DNA from: Neiella marina
Lineage (GTDB): Bacteria > Pseudomonadota > Gammaproteobacteria > Enterobacterales > Neiellaceae
Reading direction: 5' to 3'
NCBI RefSeq assembly: GCF_002165625.1
Contig: NZ_NGNS01000018.1
Coordinates: 1 to 64,000, forward strand
DNA: 64,000 nt
The notes below the pieces were generated by a model. The model saw only the letters and a program-made list of their open reading frames with translations, was not told where the DNA came from and ran no database searches. This document shows positions 34,984 to 42,899 of the stretch, in pieces (positions within the stretch are counted from its first letter, which is position 1; each line of letters starts with the position of its first letter). Both the position numbers and the translations under genes were made by a program.

Positions 34984-36414
34984 ATGAACGAATTACTACC
35001 TCGTTTTCACCTCTGGCTTCATGCCATCTGGCGACGCCGCTATTTGCTGGTGATGCCAGTGTTGGTACTCCCCGTGGTTGGTTTAGTCATCGGCTTAACT
35101 GCAGCCAAAAAATACAGTGCTCACACCACCTTGCTGATTCAAGAAACAGCCAAGTTGAACCCATTCTTGGAGGACTTAGCTGTGTCGGCCAATCTCGATA
35201 TGCGGATGAATGCGCTGACGACCTTATTGCACAGTCGTCACATGTTGACGCAAGTGGCAGAGCAGCTTGATTTAATCACATCCCAGAGCGAACCATACCG
35301 CCGAGAGCAGGTCATTCAGCAACTGTCAGCAGCGTTATCGGTTAGTCAGATTGGCCCCGATGTGATCCGCATTGATTATCAGTCCGCCAATCCTGCTGAT
35401 ATAGAGCAGGTGTTGCAGTTGGTTACCAACCGCTTTGTTGATAATTTGCTGGCGCCAGAGCGTTCTTCTATTCGTGAATCAGAGCGTTTTTTAGCGACCC
35501 ACTTGCAATCAAGCAGAGAGCAATTGGAGTTTGCAGAAATGGCGTTGGCCGATTTTCGTTCCGATAACGCCGATGGATTACCGGAGTTGCATTCTGCAAA
35601 TACTGAGCGGCTGGCCCGCATTCGGCAAAAACTGCTAGAACGCAAGGCTGAGTTGTCTGGCGCTGAGCAAAGCTTGGGTAGCCTCGATCAACAGCTATCG
35701 CGCACCGACCCTGTATTGGCGCGGTTGGAAGAGCAAATCATTAGTCGCAAGGCGGAATTGGTTTCCCTAAGGGCTCGTTACACCGATGGTCATTCACAAA
35801 TACAAGCGTTGCAACGGACCATTCGGCAGCTCGAATCTGAGCGTGCCAGTGCACTGGCAAACCCTGTGGCGCAGCACAGCGCGGGACACCAACAAACAGG
35901 CGGCTTCCAATTAGCGTTGGCGTTAGAAGAAAGCCAAGACGGTTTGATGATGGTGCAGCTCGAAGCGTTGCAAAATGCTCAACAGCGAGTCAACGCTCTG
36001 CGCGAAGAAGTGAAGCAACTGCAAAGCCTAGCTGATTCGCTCAACCAACAGGTGAACTCGGTTGGCGATCAAGAACGTCAATTGTTGGCGTTGCAGCGCG
36101 ATTTAAGAGTCAAACGCGGCCTCTATGAGGACTTATTACAGCGCTATGAAATGGCCAAGGTGACAGGCGCGCTGGGTAAGTTCGAGCAATCTGAGCGGAT
36201 CAAAATTATTGACCGCCCCTTTACCCCAACGCAGCCCAGCAACTTACCAGCATTGCTGTTTGTCATTGCTGGGTTGATCGGTGGCTTTGGTGTTGGCGCT
36301 GGCCTAGTCGTGCTGAGTGAATTGGCAGATCCCAGTTTGCGCACCATTGCCGATGTTGAAGCGATTACTGGTGTTGCAGTGATCACCCGAATTCCACCTC
36401 TGAAGGAGCATTAA
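34984..36414 (+). CDS. Wzz-type chain-length determinant (SypO-like)
   Basis: A 476-aa inner-membrane co-polymerase. An N-terminal helix (about 17-38, LLVMPVLVLPVVGLVIGLTA) and a C-terminal helix (about 425-447, LLFVIAGLIGGFGVGAGLVVL) enclose a ~380-residue periplasmic domain rich in coiled coil (repeated RLARIRQKLLERKAEL-like helices). The proline-rich PFTPTQPSNLP before the second helix is the family signature. It has no cytoplasmic tyrosine-kinase domain; a separate ATPase-like protein is encoded at 42189. It would set polymer length together with the polymerase. Confidence 0.9.
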   Translation: MNELLPRFHLWLHAIWRRRYLLVMPVLVLPVVGLVIGLTAAKKYSAHTTLLIQETAKLNPFLEDLAVSANLDMRMNALTTLLHSRHMLTQVAEQLDLITSQSEPYRREQVIQQLSAALSVSQIGPDVIRIDYQSANPADIEQVLQLVTNRFVDNLLAPERSSIRESERFLATHLQSSREQLEFAEMALADFRSDNADGLPELHSANTERLARIRQKLLERKAELSGAEQSLGSLDQQLSRTDPVLARLEEQIISRKAELVSLRARYTDGHSQIQALQRTIRQLESERASALANPVAQHSAGHQQTGGFQLALALEESQDGLMMVQLEALQNAQQRVNALREEVKQLQSLADSLNQQVNSVGDQERQLLALQRDLRVKRGLYEDLLQRYEMAKVTGALGKFEQSERIKIIDRPFTPTQPSNLPALLFVIAGLIGGFGVGAGLVVLSELADPSLRTIADVEAITGVAVITRIPPLKEH

Positions 36415-36415
36415 T

Positions 36416-37507
36416 ATGAGCACCTATATTCAGGTAGTCCAACACTTAAAGCCCGGTGGTATCGAGACCATGGCGCTGGATCTGTGTCGCATGCACAAGC
36501 AGGGCGAAACGGGCTATGTGGTGTCGCTGGAGGGGCGCCGAGATGAAGCATTGGTCAATTGGCCGAAGCTCCAGCCCTATGCCGAACGAATCATCTTTCT
36601 CGATAAAAAGCCAGGCTGGCAACCGTCGATTATCAAACGCTTGGTCGACCTAATGAATTTTTTCGCCATTAGTAGCGTCCATACCCACCATATCGGCCCG
36701 TTACTATATGCCGGTATCGCCGCTCGTCTCGCAGGGATCCGCAATGTCATTCATACCGAACACGATGCTTGGCATTTACAGGATGATAAACGCTGCCGCT
36801 TGCAGCGTTGGGTGCTGCGTCTAGTCAAACCGGCTTTAGTTGCCGATGCCAAGCTTGTTGCCCGGGACATGAGCGCACGATTAGGGTTGGCCGATGGCCG
36901 CGTCCACGTCATTCAAAATGGCATTAATACTGACCGTTTTCGCCCAGGCTCAAAATCGCAAGCCAGAGCGCAATTGCAGCTACCAGCCAACACCTTATTG
37001 GTCGGTTCAGCAGGGCGTTTAGAACTGGAGAAAGGTCACGCAGTGTTGATTGAGGCGTTGGCGTCAATGAACCCAGCGGTGCACCTAGCAATTGCTGGCG
37101 ACGGTTCACAAGCAAAAGCGTTAAAGGCGCAGTGCCGAGCGCTCGGCGTTGAGAAACGTGTGCACTTTCTTGGCAGTATCGATCAGATGCCAGCCTTTTA
37201 TCAGGCTTTAGATGTGTTTTGCTTGCCATCGTTTAATGAGGGCTTGTCATTGGTGCTGCTTGAAGCTCAGGCTTGTGGTGTGCCTGCTGTGGTCACTGAC
37301 GTTGGCGCTAGCCATGAAGCCCTGTGTCCGGCAACAGGACGTTTGGTCGCTGCCGGTGCCCCCAAGCAATTGGCTGACAGTCTGACAGCCACGTTGGCCA
37401 GCACTGAGCAATCGTGTCCGCGCCAGTTTGTTCGAGTTGCCGGTGACGGCAAGGTAATGGCAACGCGCTACGCGACCCTGCGTAATTCTTACGCTGCAGT
37501 TGCTTAA
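36416..37507 (+). CDS. Glycosyltransferase family 4 (SypP-like)
   Basis: A 363-aa GT-B enzyme similar to the PEP-CTERM/XrtA-type GT4 group. It starts VVQHLKPGGIETMALDL, contains TEHDAWHLQDDKR and VIQNGINTDRFRPG, and ends with the donor-site motif PSFNEGLSLVLLEAQACGVPAVVTDVGASHE. It begins one base after the chain-length gene stop, so the pair is coupled, as sypO and sypP are neighbours in V. fischeri. Confidence 0.9.
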   Translation: MSTYIQVVQHLKPGGIETMALDLCRMHKQGETGYVVSLEGRRDEALVNWPKLQPYAERIIFLDKKPGWQPSIIKRLVDLMNFFAISSVHTHHIGPLLYAGIAARLAGIRNVIHTEHDAWHLQDDKRCRLQRWVLRLVKPALVADAKLVARDMSARLGLADGRVHVIQNGINTDRFRPGSKSQARAQLQLPANTLLVGSAGRLELEKGHAVLIEALASMNPAVHLAIAGDGSQAKALKAQCRALGVEKRVHFLGSIDQMPAFYQALDVFCLPSFNEGLSLVLLEAQACGVPAVVTDVGASHEALCPATGRLVAAGAPKQLADSLTATLASTEQSCPRQFVRVAGDGKVMATRYATLRNSYAAVA

Positions 37508-37531
37508 AACGCTGGAGTAGGAGGCATCGTC

Positions 37532-38698
37532 ATGATTGAGTGCATCACTTTATTATCATTCGCTTTGGTGGCCTATCACCATGTGTTTTATCCGCTGTTG
37601 TTGAAATGGTTGTCGCACTGGCGAGCGCCGAAGAATGGCGAGCACTGGCAACAGCGAATTCCAGCCGAGCCGTCAGAGTGGCCAACCATTGAATTGCTGA
37701 TCCCAGCCTATAATGAGCAAGACTTTGTCGCAGACAAGTTGAGCATGTTGGCGTTTCTTGATTATCCCGCCGAGCGCCTAACGGTGCGTTTATTGTGCGA
37801 TGGTTGTAGTGACAACACCGCTAATGTGGCTCGGACCCAGCTGGCAGCAATGCCATTTTGCGAATTCAATATCGAGGTCGTTGAATATCAGCAAAATCGC
37901 GGCAAGGTCGCGGTGATCAATCAGGCCATTACTGAATCTCAAGCAACCATCGTGGCCTTATCTGATGTGTCGGCAATCATATCTGTCGATGCCATGAAGC
38001 TGGCTGCTCGCTATTTTCAATTTAACCATGTTGGAGTGGTGTGTGGCTGCTACCAAATCCTCAATCCAGGTTCATCAGGCGAAGATAAGTACTGGCAGTA
38101 TCAACGTATGGTGCGTGAGAGTGAAGCTAACTTGGGTGCGCTGCAAGGCGCTCACGGCGCCTTCTATCTGATTCGTCGTGAGGCGTTTCGCAAACTGCAC
38201 AGTGACACCATTAACGATGATTTCATATTGCCAATGCAGATATTAGCGCGAGGCTATCGCGGTATTTATGAACCACGCATTTGTGCTTTGGAATTGGAGC
38301 ATGCTAGCGATCAATTAGACCGATCTCGTCGTCGCCGTATTGGTGCTGGCAACTTGCAGCAACTCATCCGTTTACGTGAGTTGCTGCTGCCAAAATTCAA
38401 AGGTGTGGCATTCACTTTCATTAGCGGCAAAGCGCTGCGGGTGCTGTGTCCGTTCTTGATGCTAGTAGGCTTTGTTGGCTCGGTGGTACTAGCGAGTGGC
38501 TCGGCTGCATTTGCTATGTTGTTGGTGCTGCAACTGCTCGGTGGATTATTAGCTTTATTGCCTCGTTTGGCACCTCAAGTTGACTGGCCGCGCGCACTTA
38601 ATGCCTTGAACTACTTATTGGAAGGCCATTGGAACTGCCTGCTAGGTTGTTTGAGCTACATCCAACGAGCCTTGCAACGCCACCTTTCCCGCGCATAG
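37532..38698 (+). CDS. Membrane glycosyltransferase family 2 (SypQ-like)
   Basis: A 388-aa processive-type GT2. A helix at the N-terminus (CITLLSFALVAYHHVFY) precedes the catalytic domain, which has IELLIPAYNEQDFV, LLCDGCSDNT, ALSDVSAII, GAHGAFYLIRREAF and the terminal motifs NDDFILPMQILARGY and RRRRIGAGNLQQLI (QxxRW-like). Two further helices (about 305-350) end the protein. It is the last gene of the operon and ends at a terminator that also holds an enhancer. Confidence 0.88.
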   Translation: MIECITLLSFALVAYHHVFYPLLLKWLSHWRAPKNGEHWQQRIPAEPSEWPTIELLIPAYNEQDFVADKLSMLAFLDYPAERLTVRLLCDGCSDNTANVARTQLAAMPFCEFNIEVVEYQQNRGKVAVINQAITESQATIVALSDVSAIISVDAMKLAARYFQFNHVGVVCGCYQILNPGSSGEDKYWQYQRMVRESEANLGALQGAHGAFYLIRREAFRKLHSDTINDDFILPMQILARGYRGIYEPRICALELEHASDQLDRSRRRRIGAGNLQQLIRLRELLLPKFKGVAFTFISGKALRVLCPFLMLVGFVGSVVLASGSAAFAMLLVLQLLGGLLALLPRLAPQVDWPRALNALNYLLEGHWNCLLGCLSYIQRALQRHLSRA

Positions 38699-38722
38699 CC
38701 AAATAGCCCCCAGCGATCGATC

Positions 38723-38764
38723 AAACGACTCGTTTTGCAATTTGCAAACGGGTCGTTTTTGTTT
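38723..38764. terminator. Intrinsic terminator containing a perfect SypG-type enhancer
   Basis: The stem AAACGACTCGTTTTGCA / TGCAAACGGGTCGTTT with loop ATT, followed by TTTTTGTTTTG, is a good rho-independent terminator for the SypQ-like gene. Its apex is the perfect palindrome TTTGCA-ATT-TGCAAA (38734-38748), 89 bp upstream of the next -24 GG. So one sequence seems to serve both roles. Confidence 0.75.
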
Positions 38765-38820
38765 TGTGTGTGATGCTCTTGTTGTGGATTAACTGACTGA
38801 TTAAATGCGTTTTTTAAGGG

Positions 38821-38838
38821 TTGGCATGAGCTTCGCTA
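38821..38838 (+). promoter_or_regulatory. Sigma-54 promoter of the sypA-like operon
   Basis: TTGGCATGAGCTTCGCTA matches TGGCAYG-N4-TYGCT with GG at 38823-38824 and GC at 38835-38836. The start would be near 38847, 41 bp before the ATG at 38888 (GGGAGCAGAG before it). sypA also has a sigma-54 promoter in V. fischeri. Confidence 0.75.
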
Positions 38839-38887
38839 TTGTCATTGTGAAAAGCAACTTAGCAATCGTTAGTGGGAGCAGAGAATC

Positions 38888-39247
38888 ATGCAAACAATCG
38901 AACTTCACAATCAAATGAACCATGAAATTCATATCGCATTGGTTTCTTCTAACAATGGAATTGAGGCGCAAGTTGAGCGTTTGTTGACCCAGCTTGATTT
39001 GGCCCGAGTTAGCAAACAAGTCGTTCTTCATATGGCTGACGTTGATGAGCTATCAGTGTCTGTACTAGCGAAGATGTTGCAACTTGCCAAGTACTTGAGC
39101 ACAAACGGCGGTCAGTTGTTTGTTGCCGACGTGCAGAGCAAATGCCAGCGAATGATGACATTGCTGAGGATTGATTTGCTGATCCCAGTAATTGCTGACC
39201 AGCAACAATCGACAAGTATGCCGCAGCCGTTGCCGGTTGCCGCTTAA
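38888..39247 (+). CDS. STAS-domain protein (SypA-like)
   Basis: A 119-aa cytoplasmic STAS (anti-sigma-factor-antagonist type) protein. The phospho-acceptor region is DVDELSVSVLAKML, with a serine at position 56 placed where the family serine lies. In V. fischeri SypA, serine 56 is, as I recall, the residue controlled by SypE and needed for biofilm formation. It is the first gene of the A-B-C-D-F-G-like operon. No kinase/phosphatase (SypE) is encoded beside it, so how it is switched here is open. Confidence 0.82.
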   Translation: MQTIELHNQMNHEIHIALVSSNNGIEAQVERLLTQLDLARVSKQVVLHMADVDELSVSVLAKMLQLAKYLSTNGGQLFVADVQSKCQRMMTLLRIDLLIPVIADQQQSTSMPQPLPVAA

Positions 39248-39272
39248 TCCAAGTTGTTAAGGAGTGGCTGTT

Positions 39273-40076
39273 ATGCGCATCATCTTGGTTTTAATGGCAC
39301 TGTTAGCGCAAGGGTGTGCTTCTTGGCCCCAACAAGGCACCGGCGGCTTTGCCGAGCACAATAGTTTGTTATTGAGCCTGTTGGATTTAGCCAATGAAGA
39401 GGCCATGGGCCCAGAGCACGGCCTGCGCTTTGAACTCATCATCAGTAAACATCAATTGGATCTGTTGGTTCTCGAAGGTGCTGAGCTGTGCTTTCCTGCC
39501 TCGGTTGCACAAGCCAAAACAAGGCAACAGCGGATCATGCGAGAACTCAAAGGTGGTCTGGAGCAAGATGCGGCTAATAGCCTAGAGGTGCAGCAGTACT
39601 TTCTTGCTGAATTGGAGAATCGTCTTGATGCGGTCAATGCTGGCGGCCAATGCCAACGAACTATTGCCAATCCACTCAAGCTCACTGATTTACAACAAAA
39701 CTTGTTACCGCTGTTGAACCGCAATAATCAATTCGAAAGCGATTCGGCGCGGTTAACTCCGGCTTATCAAGACCAATTACAACGGGCCGTACCTATGGTG
39801 TCTGCCTTGCCATTGGATTTACTGATCACCGGCCATACCGACGCTGCTGGCGGCGCTGAGCATAATCTCAAACTGTCGATGCTCAGAGCTCAAGCGGTGG
39901 CTGATTTCCTGCAACAGCAAGGTGTCGCAGCGCTGCGAATTAGAGTGCAGGGCGCCGCGTCGAGTCGGCCGTATCGGGCAGGTGATTCAATCGAGCATTT
40001 TCATTCCAATCGCCGGGTTACCATTGATCTGATCGAACAACACACCAACGGAGCGCCTCATGAACAGCTTCATTAA
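39273..40076 (+). CDS. OmpA-family lipoprotein (SypB-like)
   Basis: A 267-aa outer-membrane lipoprotein (signal with lipobox LAQGC). The C-terminal ~110 residues are an OmpA-like peptidoglycan-binding domain (NQFESDSARLTPAY, ITGHTDAAGGAEHNLKLSMLRAQAV and NRRVTIDL). The ATG at 39273 has TAAGGAG eight bases upstream, better than the GTG at 39264. It overlaps the exporter gene by 17 bp. In syp clusters SypB has the same architecture and position. Confidence 0.87.
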   Translation: MRIILVLMALLAQGCASWPQQGTGGFAEHNSLLLSLLDLANEEAMGPEHGLRFELIISKHQLDLLVLEGAELCFPASVAQAKTRQQRIMRELKGGLEQDAANSLEVQQYFLAELENRLDAVNAGGQCQRTIANPLKLTDLQQNLLPLLNRNNQFESDSARLTPAYQDQLQRAVPMVSALPLDLLITGHTDAAGGAEHNLKLSMLRAQAVADFLQQQGVAALRIRVQGAASSRPYRAGDSIEHFHSNRRVTIDLIEQHTNGAPHEQLH

Positions 40077-42189
40077 ACAATTAGCCATCACGCTGTTAGC
40101 TGTGTTTGCCAATATGACTGCGGTGCTAGCTGACGAACAAGCCAAGGCCAATGTAGAGTCTATTCAAAGCGGTTACCAAATTAAAATCGTGATGCCGGGT
40201 GAGGAAAGCTTTGAGCAACCGTTTGAAGTCGACCGTTCTGGGCGCTTGCAACTGCCCGAGGTCGGTGCTGTGCCGGTTGCGGGCATGGCTGAACCGGAAA
40301 TGGCGCAAGCGGTGACGCAAGCGTTGAGCCTCGCTTACCGAGATTTGTCTGGTTTGAAGGTTTATGTCGCAGACAAGCGTATCCGCATTCAAGTCATGGG
40401 CTATGTTGAGAACCCAGGCGAAATCACTATGTCTGCCGATGCTGGGGTACAAATCGCTTTAAAGTTGGCCGGTGGCATGCGCGCAGGAGCCCAGCTCGAT
40501 CGGATGCAATTACGCCGTCCTGGTGAGCAGTATGTGTTCGATTATAAGCGCTATCTAGATAGTGGCGATTTAACCGCATTGCCTAAGCTGCAGTCGTTAG
40601 ACACTATTTTCGTCCCAGCATCGAAGAACATTGGCAATATCGCAACGATATTTGATCCGACAGCGCTGAATGATAAAGGTGATGCAGCAGAGACTCGCAC
40701 CGCCATCAAAGTGTTTGGCGAGGTGTTTAAACCGGGCAGTTTTTCTTATCGTCCAACCGCCTCATTGGTTGATATGTTGATGCGAGCCGGTGGGGTGACT
40801 CGATACGCCGGTGTAGAGCAAATCAGGGTGATTATTTCAGGCCAACCAATGCTGTTTAACCTCACTCAGTATCTCGACAGTGGCGATGTCAATCTAATGC
40901 CAACGTTGGAGCCGGGTACCACTATCTTCGTGCCCAAGCAGCAAGAAGAAATCAAAGCAGGAGCTAACACTGTTTATGTCATGGGTGAGGTATTTAAACC
41001 TGGCGCCTATGAAGGCAATGCCGATGCTGGATTCTTGGATGTGCTGGCCAATGCTGGTGGCCCAACTCGGTTCGCTGAGACTCGCCAGATCCGGGTGATC
41101 CGTCCACATGGCCAAATCGAAGCGTTTGATCTGCTTGCTTACACCGAAGGTATGACATCATCCTTGCCGTCGCTCTCTCCAGGTGACGCTATTTTCGTCC
41201 CAGAAAAAACCGATTTGAATGAGAAATCGTGGACTAAAGTGGCGCCTAGTCGTGCCGTGCAGGTGATGGGGGAAGTCAATCGACCAGGGCGGTTTGAATG
41301 GTCTGATGAAATGTCGTTGATGGATTTATTGGCTCACGCTGGCGGCCCTAAGCGCAATGCCGATACGGCCAAAATCCAAATTGTTGTGCCCCAAGGACAA
41401 GGCCGGACTAGAACTGAGGAATTTAACCTCAATGACTTTTTAGCAGGTGATTTAACCAAACAACAATTGCCGCAGATCTCCGCAGGTACTTTGGTGATGG
41501 TGCCAGAGCTACCGGATGATCCCAGTGACAACAAATCACAATGGGTCCGCCAGGCCTCAGATGATTCTATTTATGTGTTTGGCCAAGTCGGTGCTCCGGG
41601 GCGTTATCGCTTTGATCCGGCGATGCACTTTCTCGATATTCTGGCCGCTGCCGATGGCCCAACGGGCAATGCCGATATTAGCAATGTCCGCATTAGTCAC
41701 CGCAATGGCAATACCGCCAAAATCAGCAAACTGGACTTATCACTGTACTTTGAAACCGGCGATGAACACTTATTGCCTAAGGTGGTTCCGGGCGATTCGA
41801 TTTACATTCCTGAGAAAGATCGTTTGTGGCTAGCTGAGTCGAAAGAATCGACCGTTCGAGTGCTGGGCGCAGTGGGTAAACCGGGGCGCTATCGTTTCAA
41901 TGATGACATGACATTACTTGATTTGTTAGCCGAGGCCGGTGGCGTCAATGACAACAGCTATCCAGAAAAAATTACTGTGGTGAACTTGTCGTGCTGTCGA
42001 GACCAAGCTCGGTCTTTTGATCTGTTGGCCTTCAGCCAAAGTGGTGATTTCTCAATGCTACCGGTGCTGCGTGCTGGGGACACCGTTTATGTACCGTCAG
42101 AGAAGGACAGCGATTGGTTTAAAGCCAGACAAGGCCTCGAAGACATCTTCCGAGTGGTGAGTATCAGTGCTTTGTTGGGGTTCATCTAA
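40060..42189 (+). CDS. Polysaccharide export outer-membrane protein with multiple SLBB domains (SypC-like)
   Basis: A 709-aa exporter, nearly twice the length of E. coli Wza. After a signal peptide (1-24) comes a Poly_export domain (about 35-105), then six SLBB-type repeats. Each opens with V-x-G-x-V-x-x-P-G: VMGYVENPGE, VFGEVFKPGS, VMGEVFKPGA, VMGEVNRPGR, VFGQVGAPGR and VLGAVGKPGR, spaced about 95-105 residues apart, each ending near a P-G-x-x-I/V-x-V/I-P motif. The repeats would stack as rings in the periplasm. The C-terminus has a short amphipathic helix (RVVSISALLGF) that may enter the outer membrane. It overlaps the next gene by one base. Confidence 0.88.
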   Translation: MNSFIKQLAITLLAVFANMTAVLADEQAKANVESIQSGYQIKIVMPGEESFEQPFEVDRSGRLQLPEVGAVPVAGMAEPEMAQAVTQALSLAYRDLSGLKVYVADKRIRIQVMGYVENPGEITMSADAGVQIALKLAGGMRAGAQLDRMQLRRPGEQYVFDYKRYLDSGDLTALPKLQSLDTIFVPASKNIGNIATIFDPTALNDKGDAAETRTAIKVFGEVFKPGSFSYRPTASLVDMLMRAGGVTRYAGVEQIRVIISGQPMLFNLTQYLDSGDVNLMPTLEPGTTIFVPKQQEEIKAGANTVYVMGEVFKPGAYEGNADAGFLDVLANAGGPTRFAETRQIRVIRPHGQIEAFDLLAYTEGMTSSLPSLSPGDAIFVPEKTDLNEKSWTKVAPSRAVQVMGEVNRPGRFEWSDEMSLMDLLAHAGGPKRNADTAKIQIVVPQGQGRTRTEEFNLNDFLAGDLTKQQLPQISAGTLVMVPELPDDPSDNKSQWVRQASDDSIYVFGQVGAPGRYRFDPAMHFLDILAAADGPTGNADISNVRISHRNGNTAKISKLDLSLYFETGDEHLLPKVVPGDSIYIPEKDRLWLAESKESTVRVLGAVGKPGRYRFNDDMTLLDLLAEAGGVNDNSYPEKITVVNLSCCRDQARSFDLLAFSQSGDFSMLPVLRAGDTVYVPSEKDSDWFKARQGLEDIFRVVSISALLGFI

Positions 42190-42875
42190 TGGCATTACCA
42201 GTGAACTACCAAGAATTAGAGTGTGTCTACCAACGACTATTAATCACTAGTGTTCGATGCTTAGCAGTGTCGGCAGCGAAATCTGGCGAAGGGGTTAGCT
42301 TAATGGTAGATGCTCTTGCCAAGCGCTCCGCCAGTGTCGGCAAAAAAGTGTTGGTGGTGGACTTCAACTTGTTTCACCCACGCATAGGGGCTGATGACTG
42401 GCATTGGAATGACGGTCAAGCGCCGCAACCGCGCACCATGGATGATGATTCAATATGGTACTTGCCAGCACCGTTGGATGCTGCCAGTCGACTGCGGTTA
42501 AAAGAGCCCGGCCAGCTCGAAGCGCTGGTTGCGCAATGGACAAACGAATTCGACTTGGTGCTGTTTGATTGTGCCGCGCAACAACTGAATAACCAATCGA
42601 ACTTGCCTCCATCGCGGGTAATGGCGGCTGCTGATGGTGTGGTGATTTGCTATTTGGCGGGGGTGACGGCGAGTTGCCAACTGCAAAGCTGTTGTCAGCA
42701 ATTGACTCAGGATGGCGTCAACATCGTTGGCGTGGTGATGAACGATCGCTTTAATCCGTCGCTAAAGCTTGAATTAATTCGCAATTTGCAAAAGTTTTCT
42801 CATCGCTGGCCTAAACTAACCGCATGGTTCACTAAAAAAGTTTACGATTCTCAACTACTTTCATTGCGTTACTAA
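42189..42875 (+). CDS. CpsD/CapB-like P-loop protein with degenerate Walker A (SypD-like)
   Basis: A 228-aa cytoplasmic protein of the MinD/BY-kinase fold. VLVVDFNLFHPRIG (Walker A') and LVLFDCAAQ (Walker B) are clear, but the P-loop reads SAAKSGEGVSL where the canonical sequence is GEGKST, so the catalytic lysine is replaced by valine. The signature lysine of the deviant motif is present. There is no tyrosine cluster at the C-terminus, only an isolated Tyr near the end. Tyrosine kinase activity is thus doubtful; it may be a scaffold partner of the chain-length protein. Position and size match SypD. Confidence 0.72.
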   Translation: MALPVNYQELECVYQRLLITSVRCLAVSAAKSGEGVSLMVDALAKRSASVGKKVLVVDFNLFHPRIGADDWHWNDGQAPQPRTMDDDSIWYLPAPLDAASRLRLKEPGQLEALVAQWTNEFDLVLFDCAAQQLNNQSNLPPSRVMAAADGVVICYLAGVTASCQLQSCCQQLTQDGVNIVGVVMNDRFNPSLKLELIRNLQKFSHRWPKLTAWFTKKVYDSQLLSLRY

Positions 42876-42899
42876 CGCTAAAGCGGCTGGAACCTTAAG

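Noticed and set aside
42778-42792. TTCGCA-ATT-TGCAAA inside the sypD-like gene as a fifth enhancer
   Set aside because: It is one mismatch from the core, but it lies in coding sequence and I see no GG-N10-GC at the expected distance before the hybrid kinase gene.
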